From Clostridiales bacterium (lineage in GTDB: Bacteria > Bacillota_A > Clostridia > Peptostreptococcales > Anaerovoracaceae), in contig SVCR01000076.1 in assembly GCA_015058265.1 (NCBI GenBank), positions 1 to 7,434 of the forward strand: a DNA stretch of 7,434 nucleotides. The letters run 5' to 3'. The notes beneath the pieces were generated by a model. That model worked only from the letters and a program-made list of their open reading frames with translations. It ran no database searches and had not been told where the DNA came from. Below, piece by piece: positions 1 through 4,999 of the stretch. Within the stretch, counting starts at the first letter, position 1; every line of letters begins with the position of its first letter. The position numbers and the translations under genes were made by a program.

Positions 1-1
1 A

Positions 2-247
2 TTGAAGACCAAAGTAATCATACTGCCGGTCAACGGAAGATGGTTCGACTATGTAGGATGCGACAAGAGCAGAAGAGACGCCATGGCAGACAGGGTCATC
101 AAGATGTCCGAAGAATACGGAGCTGAGGCAGTCAATCTCATGGAGTATGCATATGTTCCTTACCTGACTAATGACAGCTCTCATCCGTGGCATGTAGGCT
201 GGCTCAAGGTCGATAAGGAAGTGCTCGAATTCTGTGAAAAGGAGTAA
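2..247 (+). CDS. dltD: DltD, C-terminal fragment (teichoic acid D-alanylation), 5' end outside window
   Basis: DltD is a membrane-anchored SGNH-like protein on the outer face of the membrane that takes part in transfer of D-alanine to teichoic acids with DltA, DltB, DltC and DltX. Only the last 81 or so residues are present. The reading frame is open to the window edge, so the TTG at position 2 is not a real start. Recognition rests on the LPVNGRWFDYVG segment (residues 8-19 of the fragment), which is typical of the DltD C-terminal domain, and on the late DSSH motif (D58, H61), which fits the Asp-x-x-His of SGNH-type enzymes, followed by the family-like HVGWLKVDK segment. The gene ends in TAA, and the next gene starts 8 bases later, so the two are almost certainly co-transcribed. 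The upstream dltA, dltB and dltC genes are expected just outside the window but cannot be seen. Confidence 0.88.
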   Translation: MKTKVIILPVNGRWFDYVGCDKSRRDAMADRVIKMSEEYGAEAVNLMEYAYVPYLTNDSSHPWHVGWLKVDKEVLEFCEKE

Positions 248-255
248 TAAGCAAT

Positions 256-477
256 ATGGCAGACGAAAAGATCAAAGAAATGCAGAATACAGATAACGCC
301 GGAGAAGCTGTTGAGACAGGTGAAGAAGGAACTCCGAAGACGCTGTACGACCGCGTCAACAGCGTGATATCCGTGAAGTACATGATGACCTGCTTTGGCT
401 TGATGGCGGCTATATACCTGTTTTACCTGATCGGGTCGATCTTCGTTATCCAGGATTTTACGTACGCCGGATTCTGA
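256..477 (+). CDS. dltX: DltX-like small membrane protein with C-terminal FxYxxF motif
   Basis: This 73-residue protein begins with an acidic, hydrophilic N-terminus (about residues 1-40), then has one membrane segment (about 43-65) and a very short tail ending FTYAGF. The positively charged K41 just before the membrane segment suggests an inside N-terminus and an outside C-terminus. The last six residues fit F-x-Y-x-x-F (F68, Y70, F73), matching the FIYNEF ending I recall for Bacillus and Staphylococcus DltX, a membrane microprotein whose C-terminal tyrosine has been implicated in handing D-alanine on to teichoic acid. The start is ATG at 256, with GGAG at 241-244 inside the end of dltD. It lies directly after dltD, whereas DltX usually precedes dltA, and it is longer than the usual 45-50 residues because of the N-terminal extension. 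The function is inferred from motif, topology and neighbour; overall sequence similarity to known DltX is low. Confidence 0.68.
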   Translation: MADEKIKEMQNTDNAGEAVETGEEGTPKTLYDRVNSVISVKYMMTCFGLMAAIYLFYLIGSIFVIQDFTYAGF

Positions 478-497
478 TGGCGCGGATTGATTAGGGA

Positions 498-515
498 TTG
501 TGTTGAAATAAACAA
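498..515 (+). promoter_or_regulatory. Possible Rex-like operator overlapping the pta -35
   Basis: The 18 bases TTGTGTTGAAATAAACAA match the Rex consensus TTGTTAA-N4-TTAACAA at 10 of 14 fixed positions. The right half is good (6 of 7 when reversed) and the left half is weaker (4 of 7). The site covers the -35 hexamer of the pta promoter, the right place for a repressor. Rex senses NADH/NAD and is known to control fermentation genes in Clostridia. AT-rich promoter DNA gives such matches by chance, so this is a suggestion only. Confidence 0.22.
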
Positions 516-531
516 GGCTGTGATTTATAAT
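503..531 (+). promoter_or_regulatory. Sigma-A type promoter P1 for pta
   Basis: TTGAAA at 503-508 and a perfect TATAAT at 526-531 are separated by 17 bases. The predicted start of transcription is near 538, giving a leader of about 64 bases before the pta ATG. The -10 lies inside the left arm of the large palindrome at 518-572. Confidence 0.72.
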
Positions 532-572
532 TCAAGTGTTGGACTCAAGTCCTGCACAAATTATAATCACAG
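518..572. repeat. 55-bp imperfect palindrome spanning the pta promoter
   Basis: The outer arms are 518-532 and 559-572. They pair over 14 bases with one bulged T, and each contains TATAAT. Inside is a second dyad: GTG (536-538) with CAC (555-557), then GGACT (541-545) with AGTCC (548-552). As RNA from dlt read-through it would form a long hairpin followed by the moderately U-rich CTATTATTATTT, so it might be a weak terminator of the dlt operon. As DNA it could be an operator over the pta -10. No protein or family is recognised for it. Confidence 0.7.
539..567 (+). promoter_or_regulatory. Possible second pta promoter P2
   Basis: TATAAT at 562-567 lies in the right arm of the palindrome and has TTGGAC at 539-544 exactly 17 bases upstream. 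The -35 is a poor match beyond TTG. If used, transcription would start near 574 and leave a leader of about 28 bases. The -10 may be present only because the palindrome copies the P1 -10. Confidence 0.3.
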
Positions 573-601
573 CTATTATTATTTAGAGACGGAGACTGAA
601 A

Positions 602-1612
602 ATGTTTGATAAATTGATTGAAAAGGTCAAGGCTCAGCCTAAGAAGATCGTATTCACAGAGGGTACAGATGCCCGCATCCAGGAAGCAGCTTCGAGACTG
701 CTCGCAGAGGGACTGATGGGAGTAGTACTGGTAGGAAATGAAGATGCAGTTAAGTCTGCAGCTGCAGAGAAGGGCTTCAACATCGAAGGTGCAGAGATCA
801 TCGATCCTGAGAACTATGGTGAGATGGAAGAAATGGTAGAGAAGATGGTAGAGCTCCGCAAGGGCAAGATGACTGCAGAAGAGTGCAGAGCAGCTCTGCT
901 CAAGGGCAACTACTTCGGGACCATGCTGGTCAAGATGGGTAAGGCAGATTGCCTCCTCGGCGGTGCTACATACTCCACAGCTGATACTATCCGTCCTGCG
1001 CTTCAGCTCGTCAAGACTAAACCGGGCGCACACCTCGTCAGCTCTTGCTTCATTCTCAACAGAGAAGGCGGCGATGAGAATCTCCGTACTATCGCAATGG
1101 GTGACTGCGCTGTAAACCTCGATTATACTGACAGCGTTGACAAAGAAGGCAATGTCACATTCACCGGTGCACAGAAGCTTGCAGAGGTTGCTGTTGAGAT
1201 CGAGAAGTGCGCAAGGACATTCGGAATCGATCCTAAGGTAGCTATGCTCAGCTTCTCGACCAAGGGATCAGGCAAGGGCGGCACTGTTGCTCTCTCAGCA
1301 GAGGCTACTAAGATCGCTAAAGAACTGAATCCTGATATGAAGATCGACGGTGAGATGCAGTTCGACGCAGCTGTTTCCCCTACAGTCGGACAGCTTAAGT
1401 TCCCTGGTTCAGAGGTAGCAGGCTATGCTAACACATTCGTATTCCCGCTCATCGAGGCAGGTAATATCGGATACAAGATCGCACAGAGACTCGGCGGATA
1501 CGCTGCTTACGGACCTATCCTGCTCGGACTCAATGCGCCGATCAATGACCTCTCACGCGGATGCGATGCTGAGGAAGTATACAAGATGTCTATCATCACA
1601 GCAGCTCTCTAA
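602..1612 (+). CDS. pta: Phosphate acetyltransferase (phosphotransacetylase), short form
   Basis: Pta converts acetyl-CoA and phosphate to acetyl phosphate and CoA in the cytoplasm, normally feeding acetate kinase for ATP synthesis during fermentation. At 336 residues it is the short, single-domain form, lacking the N-terminal P-loop region of the enterobacterial enzyme. Family signatures run in order: KIVFTEG near the N-terminus, GGATYSTADTIRPALQ (about 120-135), SFSTKGSGKGG, DGEMQFDAAVSP, NTFVFPLIEAGNIGYKIAQRLGG and NAPINDLSRGC. The S318-R319 pair in the last motif corresponds to the conserved Ser-Arg of the active site. The ATG at 602 follows GGAG (591-594) with 7 bases between. Strongly biased codon use fits a highly expressed enzyme. 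It appears monocistronic: no acetate kinase gene follows, although pta-ackA is a common arrangement in Clostridia. The similar phosphate butyryltransferases lack this set of motifs and are less likely. Confidence 0.96.
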   Translation: MFDKLIEKVKAQPKKIVFTEGTDARIQEAASRLLAEGLMGVVLVGNEDAVKSAAAEKGFNIEGAEIIDPENYGEMEEMVEKMVELRKGKMTAEECRAALLKGNYFGTMLVKMGKADCLLGGATYSTADTIRPALQLVKTKPGAHLVSSCFILNREGGDENLRTIAMGDCAVNLDYTDSVDKEGNVTFTGAQKLAEVAVEIEKCARTFGIDPKVAMLSFSTKGSGKGGTVALSAEATKIAKELNPDMKIDGEMQFDAAVSPTVGQLKFPGSEVAGYANTFVFPLIEAGNIGYKIAQRLGGYAAYGPILLGLNAPINDLSRGCDAEEVYKMSIITAAL

Positions 1613-1654
1613 GGCAGAGCTATATTGAGACGTATAGACCTGAAGGATCAAATC

Positions 1655-1678
1655 GCGGCCGGCATTGCAGCCGGCCGC
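1655..1678 (+). terminator. GC-rich hairpin after pta, weak U-tract
   Basis: GCGGCCGGC (1655-1663) and GCCGGCCGC (1670-1678) form a perfect 9-bp stem with the loop ATTGCA. It lies 42 bases after the pta stop, the usual place for a terminator. The following bases, TGCGTTAGTAATT, are not a proper U-run, so termination may be partial and allow read-through into the isomerase gene. Confidence 0.5.
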
Positions 1679-1715
1679 TGCGTTAGTAATTAAAATTAGA
1701 AAGGCAATGATCATA

Positions 1716-2357
1716 ATGAAAAGGGTACTTAGAACAGCAGGACTCCTGCTTATGATGGTAATGCTGATAGCTCTGGCTGGCTGCGGTAACAAAGAAGAAG
1801 AGCCGGCTCCTTCGGAGTCAGCTGAGGCAGGGACAGAGAGCACAGAAGCGGCAGAACCGATCGGGATCCATCATGCGGAGATAACAGTCAAGGATGCCGG
1901 AGTGATCAAGCTGGAGCTTGACGGAGATACCGCGCCGATCACAGTTCAGAACTTTATGGATCTTGCGAACGACGGATTCTACGATGGGCTGACATTCCAT
2001 CGCATAATAGACGGATTCATGATCCAGGGCGGAGACCCTAATGGAAATGGGACCGGCGGATCAGATAAGAATATCGTCGGCGAATTCTCATCAAACGGAT
2101 ACGATAATGATATCGCGCATGAGAAGGGTGTCATCTCGATGGCAAGATCACAGGATCCGAACAGTGCAAGTTCACAGTTCTTCATCATGGTAGAGGAAGC
2201 GCCTTACCTGGACGGAGAATATGCCGCATTCGGCCATGTTACTGAAGGTCAGGATGTAGTAGACAAGCTGGCGGCAGAAGCAAAGCCGCTTGATGATAAC
2301 GGGACCATAGCTCCGGAAGATCAGCCGGTAATAGAATCAGTCAAGATCATAGACTGA
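1716..2357 (+). CDS. Cyclophilin-type peptidyl-prolyl cis-trans isomerase lipoprotein
   Basis: This 213-residue protein is a predicted lipoprotein that catalyses proline isomerisation and so assists folding of exported proteins outside the membrane. The N-terminus is a lipoprotein signal peptide: MKR, a hydrophobic stretch at residues 4-21, and a lipobox ending LAGC, so Cys23 would be lipidated. A flexible Glu/Ser-rich linker (about 25-50) precedes a cyclophilin domain (about 52-213). Active-site residues seen are R96, F101, M102 and Q104 in FHRIIDGFMIQGGD, and Q154 and F156 in SSQFFIM. The equivalents of human CypA Trp121 and His126 are Tyr164 and Tyr169; changes at Trp121 are common in bacteria and usually lower cyclosporin affinity. 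ATG 1716 is chosen over ATG 1707 and TTG 1665 because AGAAAGG (1698-1704) lies about 11 bases upstream and the signal peptide then starts cleanly. I saw no strong promoter of its own. Confidence 0.93.
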   Translation: MKRVLRTAGLLLMMVMLIALAGCGNKEEEPAPSESAEAGTESTEAAEPIGIHHAEITVKDAGVIKLELDGDTAPITVQNFMDLANDGFYDGLTFHRIIDGFMIQGGDPNGNGTGGSDKNIVGEFSSNGYDNDIAHEKGVISMARSQDPNSASSQFFIMVEEAPYLDGEYAAFGHVTEGQDVVDKLAAEAKPLDDNGTIAPEDQPVIESVKIID

Positions 2358-2386
2358 TAACTATGGTTAAATAGTGGAAAAATAAG

Positions 2387-2421
2387 GAGCCTTGAAACCG
2401 AGTCCGGTCTCAAGGCTCTTT
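2387..2421 (+). terminator. Terminator after the isomerase gene, probably bidirectional
   Basis: GAGCCTTGA (2387-2395) pairs with TCAAGGCTC (2410-2418). The stem continues inside as ACCG/CGGT (2397-2400, 2405-2408) after one A-C mismatch, with loop AGTC. On the + strand only TTT follows. On the - strand the hairpin is followed by CTTATTTTT, a better U-tract, so it can also stop transcripts from the - strand tRNA. Confidence 0.8.
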
Positions 2422-2444
2422 GCATGGTGGTCTGTGGGGGGCTC
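2422..2444 (-). repeat. Orphan copy of the tRNA-Val 3' end (23-bp direct repeat)
   Basis: These 23 bases are identical to 2476-2498. Read on the - strand they comprise part of the T-loop, the 3' side of the T-stem, the 3' side of the acceptor stem, the discriminator A, CCA and the trailing TGC. No 5' part of a tRNA accompanies this copy. It is separated from the intact tRNA by a terminator, and another terminator follows it. It is either a remnant of a second tRNA gene or an attachment-site-like duplication. Confidence 0.85.
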
Positions 2445-2452
2445 TCTTTTGT

Positions 2453-2477
2453 AAAAAAAGCGAGCCTTGCGGCTCGC
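2453..2477 (-). terminator. Terminator of the tRNA-Val gene
   Basis: On the - strand, GCGAGCC and GGCTCGC form a perfect 7-bp stem with a GCAA tetraloop, followed by a run of seven T. It begins immediately after the tRNA CCA end. Confidence 0.9.
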
Positions 2478-2478
2478 A

Positions 2479-2554
2479 TGGTGGTCTGTGGGGGGCTCGA
2501 ACCCTCGACAACCTGGTTGTGACCCAAGTGCTCTCCCAGCTGAGCTAACAGACC
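2479..2554 (-). tRNA. tRNA-Val, anticodon CAC
   Basis: The - strand folds as a full 76-base cloverleaf. The acceptor stem GGTCTGT/ACAGACC is perfect. The D-stem is GCTC/GAGC with loop AGCTGGGA. The anticodon stem CTTGG/CCAGG (one G-T pair) carries the loop GTCACAA, placing CAC at positions 34-36 (complement at 2519-2521), which reads the valine codon GUG. The five-base variable loop is TTGTC, the T-loop is TTCGAGC, the discriminator is A, and CCA is encoded. One oddity is the T-stem: GAGGG faces CCCCC, giving an A-C mismatch at positions 50-64. The gene has its own promoter and terminator and stands alone against the direction of its neighbours. Confidence 0.93.
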
Positions 2555-2569
2555 TTATTTGCAGTAAGT

Positions 2570-2599
2570 ATTATAACGCTGATGCAGGGCTTTTTACAA
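2570..2599 (-). promoter_or_regulatory. Promoter of tRNA-Val
   Basis: On the - strand TTGTAA (2594-2599) and a perfect TATAAT (2570-2575) are 18 bases apart. The -10 ends 15 bases before the mature tRNA 5' end, leaving a leader of about 8 bases. Confidence 0.65.
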
Positions 2600-2663
2600 T
2601 ACGGATTTTGGTGATGCCGGAGATGCTATGCGGGTGGGATAGTTATACTTGCGAAATCGCTGA

Positions 2664-2692
2664 ATGACATCTGCGCCGGTCTGATATATACT
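2664..2692 (+). promoter_or_regulatory. Promoter of the ABM-HAD-PfkB operon
   Basis: ATGACA (2664-2669) and TATACT (2687-2692) are 17 bases apart, each one mismatch from consensus. The expected start near 2699 gives a leader of about 32 bases before the ATG at 2731. It is divergent from the tRNA promoter. Confidence 0.55.
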
Positions 2693-2730
2693 TATTGAAA
2701 ACACTGAAAAAACGGATGGAGGGCAATTCT

Positions 2731-3018
2731 ATGATAGTTTTGAATGTTACTTATAAATGCAAATCCGGAAAGAGAGAAGATTTTCTTGCAGCGATCAAGG
2801 CTGAAGGGATCGATGCTGCCTGCAGAGCAGAGGACGGGAACTTCAAATATGACTACTATATGTCAACCGCTGATGCTGATGAGATGCTGCTGGTAGAGAA
2901 GTGGAGAGACGCTGATGCTCTTTCCGTACACAGCTCACAGGCACACTTTAAGAGGCTTGGAGAACTGAAGAATGATTTCGTGGAAGACACTGCGATAGAA
3001 AAATACTTTGTGGACTGA
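2731..3018 (+). CDS. ABM-fold (YgiN-like) small protein, putative quinol monooxygenase
   Basis: This 95-residue cytoplasmic protein has the length and pattern of the antibiotic-biosynthesis-monooxygenase dimeric alpha/beta-barrel family (ABM, YgiN-like). Visible features are an N-terminal beta strand MIVLNVTYKCKSGKREDFL, then GNFKYDYYMS, the strand MLLVEKWRD and the helix HSSQAHFKRL. Members act on quinols, polyketides or haem, and many have no known substrate, so the reaction here is open. The chosen ATG follows GGAGGG (2718-2723) with 7 bases between; an upstream TTG at 2695 would place that ribosome binding site inside the gene. It leads a probable three-gene operon with a HAD phosphatase and a PfkB kinase. 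Confidence 0.82.
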   Translation: MIVLNVTYKCKSGKREDFLAAIKAEGIDAACRAEDGNFKYDYYMSTADADEMLLVEKWRDADALSVHSSQAHFKRLGELKNDFVEDTAIEKYFVD

Positions 3019-3050
3019 GAGTGATCCTTCAGCGGAGAGATCGGAGAGAT

Positions 3051-3944
3051 ATGGACAGATTTGTCAGGAAAACCAAGGGGGACAGACCGGTCGTGGCGAT
3101 ATGCTATGACTTTGACAAGACGCTTTCCCCTGACAATATGCAGGCGCAGGGCTATCTTCAGGCTATCAATTATGAGAACCAGAATGAATTCTGGGCGGAG
3201 ACCAACCGGCTGGCAGTCGATCATGATATGGATACGACTTTGGCGTGGATGTATCTTATGCTGCGCGGAGCCAGAGGCAAGGAGATATTCCGCAGAGAGA
3301 TGCTGGAGCGCTATGGGTCCAGAGTTAAGCTGTATTCGGGTGTCAGGGAATGGTTCGACAGGATAGCTGTATATGCGGACAGCAGAGGCGTGGAAGTTGA
3401 GCATTACATCATCTCTTCCGGACTCAAGGAAATGATCGACGGAACAGAAGTGGCGGACAAATTCGAGAAAATATATGCCAGCTCCTTCTGTTATGATGAC
3501 GACGGCGTTGCGATATGGCCGGCGCAGGTCGTCAATTTCACCAACAAGACACAGTTCCTGTTCAGAATATCCAAAGGAGTCCTGGACATCAACGATGAGG
3601 CGGTCAATGACTACTTCAGCCCTGATGAGATCAGGATACCGTTCAGGAACATCGTATATATCGGAGACAGCGAGACAGATATTCCGTGCATGAAGCTCGT
3701 AAATTCCTATGGGGGATACTCTGTAGGCGTATATGATCCGGAGAAGGAGAACAAGGATCGAGTCTACAGGATGATACAGGAAAACCGCATCAAGTATTAC
3801 GCGCCGGCTGACTACACAGAAGGGGCGGAGCTGGACGAGATAATCAAATTGGTCATCGACAGGACTGCGGTAAATGACAGACTGGAGAACAAGTATTACA
3901 GAGATCTGAACGAGGCCGGAAAGAAAGAGAGAAATGAAGAATAG
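3051..3944 (+). CDS. HAD-superfamily phosphatase
   Basis: This 297-residue cytoplasmic protein carries all four HAD motifs. Motif I is DFDKTL (nucleophile D20, acid/base D22), motif II is ISSG (S122 or S123), motif III is K166 in FTNKTQF, and motif IV is GDSETD (D206, D210), which binds magnesium. The roughly 90 residues between motifs I and II are mostly helical and form a C1-type cap that would set substrate choice. Motif IV and the NKT lysine segment resemble phosphoserine-phosphatase-like members, but the substrate is unknown. The ATG at 3051 is preferred because GGAGAG lies at 3043-3048; an in-frame GTG at 3021, two bases after the previous stop, would add ten residues and cannot be excluded. 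The end overlaps the downstream kinase by 11 bases, implying translational coupling and a shared role. Confidence 0.88.
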   Translation: MDRFVRKTKGDRPVVAICYDFDKTLSPDNMQAQGYLQAINYENQNEFWAETNRLAVDHDMDTTLAWMYLMLRGARGKEIFRREMLERYGSRVKLYSGVREWFDRIAVYADSRGVEVEHYIISSGLKEMIDGTEVADKFEKIYASSFCYDDDGVAIWPAQVVNFTNKTQFLFRISKGVLDINDEAVNDYFSPDEIRIPFRNIVYIGDSETDIPCMKLVNSYGGYSVGVYDPEKENKDRVYRMIQENRIKYYAPADYTEGAELDEIIKLVIDRTAVNDRLENKYYRDLNEAGKKERNEE

Positions 3945-4884
3945 CAGAAAACTTGGAATAGTTGTTATAGGCGGGACATTTGTTGACATCAAGGGATATC
4001 CATACTCACAGTTCATACCTGCAGGCAGAAATGCGGGCAAAGTCATTGAGGTGCATGGCGGTGTATGCAGAAATATTGCAGAAGATATCGCGAATGTAGA
4101 GCTGAGACCAACTCTGGTGACCGTAGTAGATGAGAGTGGAATGAGCACGGGAGTTCTGGATAAACTCAATAAGCATCGCTGCAATACTCAATACATAAGG
4201 CGAGTCGAAGACGGACTCGGCACATGGCTTGCGGTATTCGATAACAGCGGAGATGTCGTGGCATCGATATCAAAGCGGCCGGACCTGAGCAAGATAGGGG
4301 ATATTCTGGACGAGCACGGAGATGAGATATTCTCAAATGCAGACAGCATAGCTGTGGAATTCGACATCGAAGTACCTATACTGAAGAAGATCCTGAATCT
4401 GGCGGATAAATATGACAGAAAGGTCTATGCAGCTGTGTCCAATATGTCTATAGCCGTAGAACACAGGGATCTGATCAAGAGAATAACGTGCCTGGTGTGC
4501 AACAAACAGGAGGCGGGAATCCTCTTCTCAGATGATTATGAGAGCAGAACACTTGAAGAGATGGCCGAGATCCTGCATGAGAAGATCCGGCACGCAGAGA
4601 TCCCGGGCATAGTTGTAACGATGGGAGAAGAAGGCGCGGCATTTGCCGAACTCGATGGTGAGTATGGTTTCTGCCCTGCTATGAAAGTCGATGTAAATGA
4701 TACGACAGGTGCCGGAGATGCTTTCTTCGCCGGGACCATAATAGGACTGACATACGGGGACTCGATGAGTAAGGCCTGCAGTATCGGAACGAGGCTCGCG
4801 TCATCTGTTATAGTTACAGATGAGAATGTGTGCCCGAGATTCCTTCCTGCAGAATTCGGTCTGGATATAGACAGAAGAGAATAA
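3934..4884 (+). CDS. PfkB-family carbohydrate/nucleoside kinase, pseudouridine-kinase-like
   Basis: This 316-residue cytoplasmic kinase of the ribokinase fold transfers phosphate from ATP to a sugar or nucleoside. It begins GIVVIGGTFVDIKGYP and has the substrate-side glycine motif GGVCRNIAED (42-51) and the C-terminal signature DTTGAGDAFFAG (256-267), where D262 is the catalytic base. The N-terminal arrangement (a VDIKG strand, about 20 residues, N-x-GK, then GGVxRNIAE) and the later LAVFDNSGDVVASI resemble E. coli pseudouridine kinase PsuK more than ribokinase or fructokinase. No pseudouridine-5'-phosphate glycosidase (psuG) is adjacent, so the substrate stays uncertain. The ATG lies inside the end of the HAD gene in another frame, with only a weak purine-rich ribosome binding site, fitting coupled translation. 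No good terminator follows, only a short T-run at 4890-4896. Confidence 0.88.
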   Translation: MKNSRKLGIVVIGGTFVDIKGYPYSQFIPAGRNAGKVIEVHGGVCRNIAEDIANVELRPTLVTVVDESGMSTGVLDKLNKHRCNTQYIRRVEDGLGTWLAVFDNSGDVVASISKRPDLSKIGDILDEHGDEIFSNADSIAVEFDIEVPILKKILNLADKYDRKVYAAVSNMSIAVEHRDLIKRITCLVCNKQEAGILFSDDYESRTLEEMAEILHEKIRHAEIPGIVVTMGEEGAAFAELDGEYGFCPAMKVDVNDTTGAGDAFFAGTIIGLTYGDSMSKACSIGTRLASSVIVTDENVCPRFLPAEFGLDIDRRE

Positions 4885-4894
4885 TCTGCTTTTT

Positions 4895-4925
4895 TTCACA
4901 CTTAGGCGCAATAGTGTGGTAGAAT
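4895..4925 (+). promoter_or_regulatory. Promoter of the GNAT-yitT unit
   Basis: TTCACA (4895-4900) and an extended -10, TGG-TAGAAT (hexamer 4920-4925), are 19 bases apart. The TG extension makes up for the long spacer. A dyad CACACT/AGTGTG (4897-4902, 4913-4918) fills the spacer and could be an operator. The expected start is near 4932. Confidence 0.5.
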
Positions 4926-4956
4926 TCGAATGGTACGCTGTTGCTGACGTTGTGAG

Positions 4957-4978
4957 AAGAACGGTCAATACTGTTCTT
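4957..4978 (+). other. Leader hairpin before the GNAT gene
   Basis: AAGAAC-G-GT and AC-T-GTTCTT pair as a 9-bp stem (with one G-U in RNA) around the loop CAAT. It ends 3 bases before the ribosome binding region at 4982-4990. No U-run follows, so it is not a terminator. It may be an operator dyad, an mRNA stabiliser or a translation control element. Confidence 0.5.
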
Positions 4979-4999
4979 GCTGAAGAAGGGATTATTAAA

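Noticed and set aside
545..1033. Antisense open frame (162 codons) over the start of pta
   Set aside because: Cys/Leu-rich shadow of pta with no protein features, running across the pta leader.
1625..1653. Possible promoter TTGAGA-17-TCAAAT before the isomerase gene
   Set aside because: The -10 matches only 4 of 6 positions, and the transcript would begin at the GC-rich hairpin. Too weak to call.
2422..2498. CRISPR-like repeat
   Set aside because: Only two copies, and they are the 3' end of a tRNA gene, so a tRNA-derived duplication explains them.
2467..2667. + strand open frame across the tRNA region
   Set aside because: It runs through the tRNA-Val gene in antisense and has no ribosome binding site.
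2856..4184. Long antisense open frame (442 codons) opposite the HAD and PfkB genes
   Set aside because: The + strand frames carry clear catalytic motifs. The antisense frame has low-complexity, Ser/Leu/Ile-rich content and no family pattern, as expected from codon bias of the sense genes.
4869..4896. Possible terminator after the PfkB gene (CAGA...TCTG then seven T)
   Set aside because: The stem is only 4 bp with a long loop. The T-run may just be part of the following promoter.
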